Assembly (NCBI GenBank): GCA_028023455.1
Contig: JAQFVV010000505.1
Location: 184,001-248,000, forward strand
DNA length: 64,000 nt
Direction: 5' to 3'
Origin: Epiperipatus broadwayi
Taxonomy: Eukaryota > Onychophora > Udeonychophora > Euonychophora > Peripatidae
Positions 49,669 to 60,935 of the stretch are shown here, piece after piece. The notes beneath the pieces were generated by a model. That model ran no database searches and was not told where the DNA came from. It saw only the letters and a list, made by a program, of their open reading frames with translations. The number at the start of each line of letters is the position of its first letter. The first letter of the stretch is position 1. The position numbers and the translations under genes were made by a program.

Positions 49669-49857
49669 TATTGGATGAGTAGGCACTAGATAGGGATTTT
49701 ATGCACAAGCCTTCTGGCATCCATTGATTACTCTGGTTGGCACAGGGTGCACTACTGTATGGAGATAGTTTTGCCTTCTTTAACAAACAAATAACAATGC
49801 AACTGTACAGGTTTGGCATTTAATGTGTAAGAATATAAAATATTACCTCTCACCCCA

Positions 49858-50800
49858 GTGATGATTGAAATTTATCTGCAAAGAAGTTCATGCCTAACTA
49901 TTTTATTTCAATTTAAAAATAAGGCTAATAATGTTTTTTTTTCTTTATGCCCCCCCCCCCTCAATCTATAATAAAGGAAAGAAATAAAAAATATGGATAT
50001 ATAAAATACAAACATGACATCAACCCAAGATAGATCAAGAGTTCATAAAGGAAAATGCCCTAAAAGGATTATATATGTCCACATAGTTCATGATCAAATT
50101 GGTGGGGTTTGAGTGTTCTAGAACATACATGGTGGGTGATTAGAATTTCTCTCTTTATATGGTCTGCCTTGAGATGTTAAGTTTGCAGCTTCATATCTAA
50201 GTATTAAAGTTGGTGCTGCTTGCAGGATAGATGCTGTGTCGAATCAAATTTGGTTTTGGTAGTTACAGTTCCATGGGTGAGAAATCTCCACGATGTAACT
50301 TCACACTTAGCAGGGCATGTTTGTCTGTGTTTCTACATATGTAGTTGTTAAGCCCTTGAGTTTTTTGAATAGCAGGTTATTGGCTATTGGGAATCTCAAG
50401 TTAAAGTTGATCTACATTTCTAGCTCACGATTGAAAATACTTTTGGAGTATTGAATAAATTTAAAGCTATTTCTGGGATTTATAATTTAAAATCTCTTAG
50501 TTTGCTGGGTTTAAATCCATATGCTTTTAATTTAGCTTTTCTCCATATTCAATAAGATTTTCATTTAAAGTTTTTATTTTGATGGCTGCAGACTTTTCTA
50601 TTCAAATGACAAGTTCAATTTTCTGATCACAAAGTATACATGTTGGTTAGCTAATAAGAGTTTTTGATCTGATTTTTGAGAAGGTCGTTCATTTATATAT
50701 TTTGTTAATCACCAAAATGAGGTTGTTCTTTTTAATGTCAATTTGAGTCTTTCAAATGGCAAGTTCGAGTTCATGCATTTATGACGTGTTATAATTCATA
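49858..50800. repeat. Interspersed repeat J, copy 1
   Basis: About 940 bp that recurs in direct orientation at 57001-57940. Shared phrases include TTTAAAAATAAGGCTAATAA, AAGATAGATCAAGAGT, TTATAATTTAAAATC and CAAATGGCAAGTTCGAGTTC. No coding capacity or terminal repeats were recognised. The clade is unknown. Confidence 0.8.
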
Positions 50801-50815
50801 TACATATATAATATA

Positions 50816-51372
50816 GGGAGCTTACATATAGCTCTAACAAGCTTTTATTGATGTGCCAAAGAGAAAGCCTACAAAATCTCTATCTAGAATCATTTCCATC
50901 TTCAGACCGATCAGTTTTGAGTTTTTGGTTCACAACAGTGAAGAGTTAGAACATTAACTATTAAGTAGAAAATGTGAAATTTTTAGACACATAAATGTTA
51001 TATTGCTGGTGAAGTTATATTGCTTAAGCTATTAATATAAGGTAGATCTGAGTTTGGCTGTCTCATATAGCTATTTAAGTTAGATAGCTGGATTTTTTTC
51101 AGATTTTCTACTTAATAGTTACGTATTAGATAAGTGCTGGCTTTTGAGTTGGTATTTTAGATCTAGTGTCTATATTCTAGTTCCTCACTGACATGTACCA
51201 AAAGCTCGAAATCAATCTGCGGATGGGAGTAATTCTAGTAATAGATTTTTTTTCAGTACTTATCAATAAAAGCTTGTTAAAGCTATTGGTATGCTCTCTA
51301 TATTACATGTCTGTAATACAAGCTTAAAAAGCAAAATTGCATTATATATGACTTGCTTTATTGATTATATAT
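50816..51372 (+). repeat. Fold-back repeat family C, copy C2
   Basis: The left part (AATATAGGGAGCTTACATAT...) is an inverted copy of the right part, which ends GCTCTCTATATTACATGTCTG and ACTTGCTTTATTGATT. The + strand ribozyme region (about 51185-51230) reads CTCACTGACATG..AAAAGCTCGAAATCAATC, so it is decayed. The left arm carries a second, minus-strand version (CAGACCGATCAG near 50904). Confidence 0.7.
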
Positions 51373-51743
51373 ATATATATTTGAATTAATAACAATAAAA
51401 ATTTATTATATCTTTCCTTTAAGTTTTTATGTAATTTTTTCACTTTCATCTAAATTTGATCATCTTTTACTTGTATTGTTGTAATGTGTGTACATTCAAC
51501 AATAATTAAAAAGTGTGCGTGCAGTTAGCCTCAACTTTTGGAGCACTTTGCCTTCAAGCAGCTATGTGGGCACGCGTCGCCACCTCAGGTCCCTGACATG
51601 CCATTAGTTCTTGAAGTAGAGTCTATTGTTTAGTTCTCATGGTGCACTTACTATCATTTTGTTGCTTGAATCATAGTTCCAGCTTTCTCAATGGATGTTG
51701 GCACTGAACATGAATGTAATTCTTGGTCTTTTAGCTGCAGATC

Positions 51744-53200
51744 TTGGAAAGTTTTAACTTGGCGAGTTTTGGCAAGGGCTTAAAGCGGCCGATATTTTGT
51801 GAACCTATAAACTACCAGAAACAACTCAATTCCTTCTTGTGGATTTTCAAGCAGGACCCGCCTTCCAAAATTCATGTATCTTATACGTGGGTCTGGGACT
51901 TTATTCCGGACAATACCAAGCGTGCTTTTCAAACAAGTTAGTATGTGATTTTTGAATTAGGTTTGACAGACCCATATATTATTTCAGCTCTCACTAATTG
52001 TCAGTTGCTACCTCAAGATGAAAATTTGGCTGATCTACTGCCACCGGATATGTATCAGTGTCTTAAAACGCACCTCGACTACGTCAAAATGATGATGCCA
52101 CATTGGATGACAGATGATCAGTGTGGGTGCAGATTATATGTGGATTACTTATTTAATGCTATAACTGGTAATTGGGAATGTAAATGGCCAGGGTAGGTAA
52201 TGTTAATGGTCAATTCTTTAAGTGAAATTGATATAAAATCTCATGGTATTTCTGTGATGGATCTTTACCTGGCTCAAGAAGCTGAATGCATGAACAAACG
52301 AATGGGTGCTGCTGAGCGAGTTGACAAACAATGTGTACCTTTGAACGGGCTTAACTTTTCGCAGGTGTTATTTGCCCTCAATCAAACATTATTTCAACAT
52401 GAAACAATCCATGCTGGTGAAAGTCAGCTGCCATACACGACTGATGACCTTATTAGACACTACAATTGTGGAGATTTAAATGCAGTTATTTTTGACCATG
52501 ACAGCACTCAAGTACCTCATCTTTTTAACTCAACTTTGCACCCAGCTGATTTAAATACAGCGAGAAAAATTGATGAATATTTTTGAGAATAACTTATTTT
52601 TAAATGTAACCAAAGAATGGGTCGACGTGTCATCGAATTATTAACAGCTCATCCTCAAAAAAGTTTTTTTTTTTTTTGCCTTTGGAGCAGGACATTTTTT
52701 AGGTAACAATACAGTTTTAGATGTTGTTCATCAAGGAGGATTTCTGGTAGAATATGTAGCAGCAAATCAGGACATTGAGCCTCTCAGAAAGAAACCAAAG
52801 ATTACTAGGGGGCATGGTCGTACGACAGAGCTGGACTCTTGGTCAACAGATTTTCCTATTATGTCTCCTCTTATTGTCAGAGATGATAGCTCAGAGGCAG
52901 AGTTATCTGGAAATATTGACCAGCAACAGCAATGGAAAAAGAAGAGAAGAAAGGGGGAAATAACTCATTTTGAATCTAAACAAAAAAATAGAAACTTCAA
53001 TGATTTATGGATTCATTTAGAAAGTGATAAACCCGGGATCTCTCCAAAAATTCTCCCAAGAGTGAAAGTCATTTAATAGCAGAGAATTCTTTCAGGGTAT
53101 GGGATGGACTATCTCCAAATGAAGTCACATATTGTGACCACAGTTTAATCTTGGTGGTACCTTTGACACTACTATGTCACATTGTCCAAATAATCCCTTT
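51744..53200 (+). pseudogene. TRABD2: Processed pseudogene of TIKI (TRABD2) protease
   Basis: One frame from 51744 reads through the TIKI domain: [112 protein letters not shown] and, after a shift, FAFGAGHFLGNNTVLDVV. TIKI proteins are membrane metalloproteases that cleave the Wnt N-terminus. Stops lie at 51939, 52194, 52584 and 52590. A 14-T run at 52664-52677 shifts the frame. Five residues around the first GX2H motif are gone (PPSK-IHV where relatives have FFGTIHV), while the second (GAGH) remains. No intron interrupts about 1.3 kb, though vertebrate TIKI genes have several, hence a retrocopy. The signal peptide is not recognisable and the 3' end is uncertain. Confidence 0.85.
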
Positions 53201-55270
53201 GAACTGATAGCTCTCTGACCATTATAAAAAGCTTGATTGTCACTTTGTTTATACTCGGCCTGTAATTTATTCCTTTGTAAATAATGTTAAAAAATGTAAA
53301 CATGATTTTAGACTTCATCTAAAAGTATGTGTGTGTTTATACATATATATACACACATATTTATATATATTGTATTTATGTTATATATGAAAAGAATTTT
53401 TTTTTTTAAAAAAGAACTTTTTATTTTTAAAAAAAACAATAATTAAAGGGAAGTTTTTATAATAACAGTAAGTTTCAATACTTATATTTATTTTATAGTT
53501 TAATTTGGATTATATATTTTTTCAGATGTTTGATTAAATATTCAATTATAGAAACAATTAAATGTTTCTCAGCTATAGTGCGCCATTTTCATCTTTCTAT
53601 AATAAGTTTTATTTGAATTGCATTCTCTTTATACATATAGCTTGTTCTATATTATATGTAGAGAATGTTGTTATTGTGTGTATTGGGATTGAAATAGTTA
53701 ATGATGTTTGCTGGGTCTTTGGTGGGATGTAAGACCACATACCAGTAAAAAAGGGTTAAAGATTCAAGAATAAATTTGTCAATTTTACCCTCTATCATTT
53801 TTGGAATAGCCTAAGATCTATTGATGTAGAATCCTACTTTTTGTATGGTCTCTCATCTGTCATTAGGGCTTTAAGCTTCCCCCCCCAAAAAAAAAATTTC
53901 CCCTAGGTTATGTTGGTTTGGCATTATAATTTATAACTGGCCCATTACCTAGTAATAAGATTTTTTGACTACTTAAAATCTGCCTTTAACATATATACTT
54001 GATAGTACAAGATAGAAGTTATCTACGATTATATTTCTCCATATTATAATGAAATATCAACTTTTTTAATAATTGAAAATCTGATTACAAAAGTAAGTTT
54101 CACTTTGGGTAATTTACACATTAGTTAAAATATAGATGTATTTAATAGTACCTGTCCTGCTTCTTTTCTTTGAGACTTAGTAGACTTTATTTGGTAACAG
54201 TTAAATGGGAGAAATGTCATTATTTTCTAAAATCAAACTCATTGGGATAATCAATCCATGGTTATGATAGTGATGGCATGCATCATTATTTTATTTAGAA
54301 ATAATTTTATAAGTTATTTCTAAAATTTAGTTTTATCAGTATATTATTAAACAAAAGTATTATATGCCTCATTCCTTTTTGACTTTCTCCAACTTAATAT
54401 AGTTGTTAATATTCCTAATTAAGATTGTTATCCGGGAGTTAAATTAGTACCTTGTATATATTTATATAATTTTTTTTAATTAAACTGAGAAAAAAATTCA
54501 TTTTTCCATGATATGGTTTCAATATCCTTGGGACATAAGTTCCTCTGGGTCCATTTCCATTATCCGACCATTATACCTTGATACTGGCACATTTAATAAA
54601 GGTGAATGGGCCATTGTATGTGTTACAGAATTTATAGAACATGAATTTTTTGGGATTACTAATGTGTGGGGTTTTGATAAACGTTTTACCTCCAATTTTG
54701 AATTTGTAATTTGTTTTCTTTTTGTTTTTTGCCTTATTTTTTTATTTATTTTTATCATTATGAGATATGCATCTATTCGATCTTTTTCTTGATCAATGGT
54801 AATTTAATGATCATAAGCATGGGTTTTGGAAAAATGGGATATGTTGGGGTTTTTTTTATGGTAGCCCTGCCATTTATTTTTTCTAAAGTATAAGATGAAA
54901 TATCTTAACTGTTAACTTATCAATCACGGTATACTTTGAAGTTTCTGACATTATGGACATGGCTATAAGCTTAATATATTTAAAGTGCAATAAATTTGAT
55001 CAAAATATGTACATATATACGTATAAGTGACTACATAAAATAATACCAGACCTAAATTGATACTTCAAGCAATCTCTGTGATCAGATAATCCATACAGTG
55101 GAATTTAGGTCAATAGTATTTATTACTATAACATCTTTTAAGCCTGATGGGATATTTGTGGAATAAGTCCCTTATTAAACAAAAATAAATGACTAGAGAG
55201 TCAACAGAACACTCAATCTTTGGATTGCATATAAAGATTGTGTCTTTATACCAAGTAAAATGACTTTCCT
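53201..55270. other. AT-rich intergenic sequence
   Basis: The first part may be the pseudogene's former 3' UTR. No poly(A) remnant was found. No other gene was recognised, and short frames near 54508-54893 are low-complexity. Confidence 0.4.
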
Positions 55271-55279
55271 CTTCATTGA

Positions 55280-56080
55280 CTTTTAATCAATGTTTATTTG
55301 CATCTTCATCTTACACTTATGATAATGATTATACCAATCTTTAGTAGTCATTAGGGTATTACCATTGGTAGGGTATATCCTATGATAAGACCTGCTTTTC
55401 CTATTTTTATTATTACCTTCATCATCATTGCTAACACAAAATGATGTATCAAACTTTTTCATTTTACTCACTCTAATTGCAAATATTGTCCATTGACTAA
55501 GCTTTCTAGTCCAATAATCTATTGCATTATAGAAAACTTTGGAAGGCAATTGAACATGGTCACTTCATTTAAATTTTCTGAAGCCTTATTATAATTAGGA
55601 TAACTTTCCTCTAGGATTAGCATGACATGGAAGTATTTCACTCTAGTAGCTGTCAAGTAATTAGGGTAAAGTATCCCTAAGAAACACTTCAAACTTCTTA
55701 AATATCACTACAGTGATAGGTTCCCAGACATTCATCAAATTTGTCTGACATTGGTAATTCTATCTTGAGATCTACCCTAACACTTTTAACATGTCTTTAT
55801 TTTACTTTTTATAAACTCATCTTTTATGTTAGCATTATCTTTAGACTCTTTTTGATTTAGTTGCAATTTTTTTTTGTTTTAATGAACATGGTATCTAGTT
55901 TGCTTTCAATATTCTTTTCAATTTCCTCAAATCTTTGTTCACCTTTGCATGTGGTATTTCTCTAATTGTGGCACTTTAATACTGACATCTGTCTGTAATT
56001 GAGTTATATCTGCTTTTAATTCAATTTTCATATTGTCTATTTTTTTGAATAAATTTTCCATCCTTTTACATAAATTGGTC
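55280..56080 (-). pseudogene. Possible retroelement ORF1/Gag remnant
   Basis: On the minus strand, the first part encodes a heptad-like stretch, RMENLFKKIDNMKIELKADI then TQLQTDVSIKVPQLEKY, as in coiled coils of LINE ORF1 or Gag proteins. After frameshifts come IELPMSDKFDE and a basic tail (NNKNRKSRSYHRIYP). Broken and not assigned to a family. It lies directly beside the T-rich tract at 56168. Confidence 0.3.
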
Positions 56081-56167
56081 ATTATATTTGCAAACGTGCT
56101 ATAGATTTGTGGACATTTGCTGCTAATCTGCTAATAGATGTTGCATTAAGTGGTACATCATTTGTGT

Positions 56168-56345
56168 TTGCTTTTTTTTTTTTTTTTTTTTTTTTTTCTT
56201 ATAATTTTTTTTATTTTTATATTTTTTTTTTTTTATTATTTTTTTTTTTATTTTTTTTTTTTTATTTTATTTTTTTTTTTTTTATTAAAAAATTTTATTA
56301 AAAATTTATATTTTTTTTTTATTTTTTATATAATATTAAGAAATT
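56168..56345. repeat. T-rich low-complexity tract
   Basis: Nearly pure T with scattered A over ~180 bases. If read on the minus strand it is a long A-rich tract. Open frames here (poly-Phe) are artefacts. Confidence 0.95.
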
Positions 56346-57000
56346 TATAATTTTTTTCTTTTATTTCTAAAATAATAATTTAATTTCTTATTCCTAATAT
56401 TTTATAAATTTAAAGTATTAATTGGTTTTAATTAATTTAATTAATTTATTATATAAAATTTTAATTTCAAATAAGTTATCTCATCTAATAAGATATAATA
56501 TATTAAATTGTGATTTTATTTTTTAATATGATTTTTGTATTTTAATAGGTATCAGAATATGTAATATACAAGTCCAAACACTCAATATCAAAATAATCAA
56601 AGTCCTTACCTATGAGAATAATAGTCCTTATAAATCATTATAATAAGTGGGAAAACAATTAATAAAAGAATAGAAACAATTCTGACCTCACCCCTAAGAA
56701 ATAACATTATTATAGCTCACAAACATATATCAAATATCTATCTGTATAATATACTCTATAATTTATTATTAAGGAAAAAATATCTAATATTATAACTGTA
56801 AAAGAAGATTTATCTAATCCTATTTTAGTAATATTAAGATTATATATGAATAAAGAAATATTGGTGAATACGAGAAAAAAAACATTTTAACATTATATAT
56901 ATGCATATATAAACATTTGTAAATTAGATAGGAGCTGGGCACATAGGTGAAAAACGGAGCTAATAATTTACTATAAAAATAACAAACATTTAATAATTGA

Positions 57001-57940
57001 TGATTGAATTCATTTGCAAGCAAGTTCATGCGTAACTATATTTCAATTTAAAAATAAGGCTAATAATGCTTTTTTCTTTTCTAACATATCAAAAATTTAT
57101 GTCCCCTTTGACCTTTAGTAAAGAAAATAAATGAACAAAAAATATGGATACATACATGACATCAACCTAAGATAGATCAAGAGTCCATAAAGGAAATTGA
57201 TCTAAAAGGACTATACATATCCACATTGCTATATTCATGATCCAATTGGTGGGTTCGAATGCTCTAGAATGTATATGATGGTGATTAAAATTTCTCTCTT
57301 TGTATGACTTACCTTTAGATGTTGAGTTTGTAGCTTCACATCTAATTAGTAAAGTTGGTATTACTTGCAGCATAGATGAATAGCTGCTGTGTTGAATTAA
57401 ATTTGGTTTTCACAGTTACAGCTCCATGAATGACTAATCTCTTACCACAAGGTAACTTCACACTTAGCAATATATGGTTGTCTGTGTTTTTATATATATA
57501 GTTTATTAAAGTCCTTGAGTTTGTTGAATAGTAAATGATTGGCTATTGAGAATCTCAAGTTAAAGTTGATCTAACTCTCGGGCTCAAGATTAAAAATACT
57601 TTTGAAGTATTGAATAAATTCAAAGCTATTTCTAGGATTTATAATTTAAAATCCCTTAATTTTCTGGGTTTAAATCCCTACATTTTTAATCTAGTTTTTC
57701 TCTATATTCAGTGAGATATTTTCATTAAGGTTTTTACTTTGATGGCTGCAGACTTTCAACTCGAATGACAAGTTCGATTTTCCACTCACAAAATATACAT
57801 GTTGGTTAGCCGATAAGAGTTTTTGATCTGATTTTCGAGAAGGTCGTTTGTTTATATATTTTGCTAGTCACCAAAATAAGATTATTCTTTTTAATGTCAA
57901 TTTGAGTCTTTCAAATGGCAAGTTCGAGTTCATGCATTGA
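57001..57940. repeat. Interspersed repeat J, copy 2
   Basis: Second copy of the 940-bp repeat at 49858, same orientation, about 7.1 kb away, with the TIKI pseudogene between them. It differs by many substitutions and small indels, so it is not a recent duplication. Confidence 0.8.
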
Positions 57941-57977
57941 TATATATATATAGGACACATTTTAATTGTGCCTTAAT

Positions 57978-58085
57978 ATTTTTTTTTTTCATATATCATA
58001 GCATCAGCCGGGAAGTGAACCCTCTAACCCAGGACAATTGCTTATAAAGCAGCTATCGCTGACCTCTCGACCACCAATGCTTGAC
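57978..58085 (-). repeat. tRNA-derived SINE family D
   Basis: 108 bp with poly-T start, ATCATAGCATCAGCCGGGAA and GCTGACCTCTCGACCACCAA. Exact duplication AATTGTGCCTTAAT at 57964-57977 and 58086-58099. Same orientation as the four other family D insertions here. Confidence 0.9.
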
Positions 58086-58099
58086 AATTGTGCCTTAAT

Positions 58100-58850
58100 T
58101 AAAATAGTTAGATGGGCAAAATACTAAACATTTTAAATTTCAATTCTGTAATATTCTTTCTAAACTTTTAAAACTAAAACTACAGCAATTGTACTTAAAA
58201 CTACCTTCTATAATGTTATTAATGCATTAAGTGATATTTAAAGTGCATATTAATAGTCTGTTATAAGTATAAATTTTATTAATCATGTTTAAAGTATGAA
58301 ACGGTACAGTTCCCTTACCATTTCACTTTCAATTTGATTACCAACCCTATCTATTCTGGCTTTAAATCTTGTCATGGCTATCTGTATCGCATTATATATG
58401 TACATACGAATAGATGCTGAAAATATCCATTATATTAAATACTACGGCGGATAAATTTTGTTTGCTACTAGAAAAATGTTTATATTATAGATTTAATATT
58501 ATAAAGTCAATTTATTAATTTGTTTTATAAATTTGTATGTAGATGTAAAAAGCATTTACCAAAAAATTAATTAATAAAACTTGCAAAAGTGCGTAGCAAT
58601 AAGTCTATATTCGTTATTTATAATAAAATGTAAGTAATATAATGGTGAGGTTGTAACTTTGAAGGAATCCTTCACTAGTGTTTTTACTACTGTCATTATT
58701 AACAAGAGCTGTCTTCAATACAAATGTGTGAAAATTATAAAGCATTTAAATTGAATTGCATGCAGATATTATCTCCTATTAAATAAACCATTCACAATAT
58801 TTATTACTAAAATATTTAATTGTCATTTCATATAAAAATAAGGTGAGATA
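58100..58850. other. AT-rich intergenic sequence
   Basis: No gene or repeat was recognised. Confidence 0.4.
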
Positions 58851-58855
58851 TATCA

Positions 58856-59350
58856 TCATCATCAACCATTATCAATCCACTGCAGGATGAAGATCTCTCC
58901 AAGTTCAATCCATCTTCTCCAATCTTTAGCTTCTCCACATCACCCCTGCACACTTTCTTATTTCATCGATCCATCTCACATGTGGCCTCTTTCTGGGTCT
59001 TTTACAATCTCTTGTAATCCAGTTTAAGATTTCAATTGTCCATCTATTATCATCTCTTCTAGAAATATGTCCAGCCCAACTCCACTTCAGTCTTTTAATT
59101 TTTTCAATGAGATCTACATCTGCTTGTTCTTTTACCCATATATTGCATTTTCGATTTCTTCTAGTTACTCCCAAGATGTATCTCTCCATACTTCTTTGAG
59201 TGGTCTGAAGTGTCTGTATTGCTCTTCTATTAAGTGTCCAAGTCCCAGATCCATAAGTTAGAACTGGTAAAACACATTTATTAAAAACCTTCCTTTTCAA
59301 ACACATAGGCATATTTCCTTTTAGTATCAAGTTATTTCTACCAAAAACAC
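58856..59350 (-). pseudogene. 5'-truncated RTE-clade retrotransposon
   Basis: A 134-codon open frame (58926-59330) encodes the RTE C-terminus: KVFNKCVLPVLTYGSGTWTL, RRAIQTLQTTQRSMERYILG, IKRLKWSWAGHISRRDDNRW and RPRKRPHVRWIDEIRKCAG. The 3' end after the stop has GATGATGATGAT, typical of RTE tails. The RT core is missing, so it is a truncated copy. The frame is still open, so it is younger than the copy at 44740. Confidence 0.88.
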
Positions 59351-59801
59351 TCCATAGCTAACTATTTTCATCAAGTTATGTAACTTATTATGTGTTATCA
59401 TATATGCAAGATATATCCATAAACAAATGTTAATTTTAAGTTTAATTTCAAAACATTATTTAATGTCTGATACAGAAGCTATATAATATTGATATAATTT
59501 ATCCCTATTAATTTAAAAAAAAAAAAAACTTTGGGTGGTTTAAGAATTTGCATTTAAGATATTGGATTTTAAACAGTTTAATGCATAAAATACTACATAG
59601 ATTGCGAGTTTAATCTTTCCTTAAACATACTTGGTAGAATGTTTACCAGAGTATAGCATAAAATTAAAATAATTTGATCTTTTTGGATAAATTTTAAACT
59701 TATGATACTGCACTAAATTAAAAAAACAAGGCAGACAAATAAAATGGTTCAATTTTATAAACTGCTAAAATGAAGATATGATACTTTAACAAAACAGTAT
59801 A

Positions 59802-60067
59802 TTATTATATGAAGTAGAAACATGGATAGTGACAAAGAAAAATTAATATCAATGGAAACATTATTAGAGATTAATGAGAAAATTAAAATTGGAGTAAAGA
59901 TATCAGAGAAATATGTTAGAAGAATAAATCAAAATGATACTAAAGATAGTGAATTGTTGGGAAAAGTAAAGGAAAAACCAAGTAAACAATGGAAAAAGGA
60001 TCAAATAAATAGCATGGAAAAACATGATCTGCCAGAGGCAGATGTTATAGATATGGAATACTCTTAG
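59802..60067 (+). pseudogene. LINE C-terminal remnant
   Basis: LLYEVETWIVTKKN at 59802 matches the LLYGSETWTVTK words of LINE tails. After a shift, KISEKYVRRINQ, LLGKVKEKPSKQWKKDQINS and MEKHDLPEADVIDMEY follow, like the final KRW.D.I...L....A.D domain. An internal deletion removed the part between. It is a different lineage from the RTE copy at 58856. Confidence 0.5.
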
Positions 60068-60935
60068 CAATAAGAAAATCCTGAACAAAATTTTTTTTCA
60101 CAAATATCAAAGTATTTAAAATAAAAAAACTATAATTTGACAAATAAAAATTGGATAATTGTAATTGTTTTCAAAATCTTTCGTATTTAATAAGAAATTA
60201 AAACTGTTTTCATAACAATCTGCCTTTCAATTAAATTATTATTGCTTATAAAATATACACTGGCTGCTTATCTACAATATCAAAACCAGTGGGTACAGTA
60301 ATCTGCATTTAAAAATAAATAAGTAAATTTACAGTCCTGTATATTCACCTGTAAATGTATAATAGCCACCATTTTCTTGTCTGACATATATACTTAAACT
60401 GCACCTCCATTTGCATTCATATGATGTACTCTGCTGTGGTTTTGATAATTTCTTTTGAAAATAGTAAAAATAAAAGGAAAAACAAATTATGTTCCTAAAG
60501 CTGCTACAATTATTCATACATGTGATAAGCATTTAATGAAGATTGAAAAACATTTCTGGTTGATGGATATGAATAAAACCAATATTCTAATTGTCATAAT
60601 GTATTGCGTCAGAAAGCATTACATGGTTTGGGGTGGGGGGTTCCAGAAATGACATCATTTTAACTTTTTTATTTTATTAATGTAATGATACAAATGTTAA
60701 TGAGTGATGCATTGGTACAAAGTAGTAATAAAGATTGTCTTTGCATCTTTCCTATTTGATGATTGTATTTTATAAAAGTTCAACCTAACACTCACTGCTC
60801 ATTCAGCTTTTTTTTTGTTCATCAGCTAATTGTTTTTGGATAAGTCTCCATCTATGTTGCTTTAGCTACTATTAATGCTAACATCTACATAGTTACTGTC
60901 ATAATTGTTGGCACCAGATTGCCCTCTCTTATATT

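Larger units (their letters stand above)
48935..49790. repeat. Giant palindrome of two family B arms (B7/B8)
   Basis: About 48985-49332 and 49417-49785 are inverted copies with near-identical sequence, so the pair forms a hairpin with arms of ~360 bp around ~85 bp of spacer. The spacer repeats TCACATGATCACCATCTCTT found at the outer left. Both arms carry a nearly complete hammerhead-like motif on opposite strands. The short frame on the minus strand here is a repeat shadow. Confidence 0.85.

Noticed and set aside
49592-49819. 75-codon frame similar to others at 5267 and 43855
   Set aside because: The shared peptide (SNQWMPEGLCIKS) is only the translation of family B repeats; the frames are broken differently in each copy.
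54508-54893. Small hydrophobic open frames
   Set aside because: Overlapping frames on both strands with T-rich composition and no family resemblance.
56107-56350. Poly-phenylalanine open frames
   Set aside because: Translation of a T-rich low-complexity tract, with no codon structure.
43766-58870. CRISPR-like spaced repeats
   Set aside because: Repeat spacing is irregular, families are large and interspersed, and this is an animal genome with introns.
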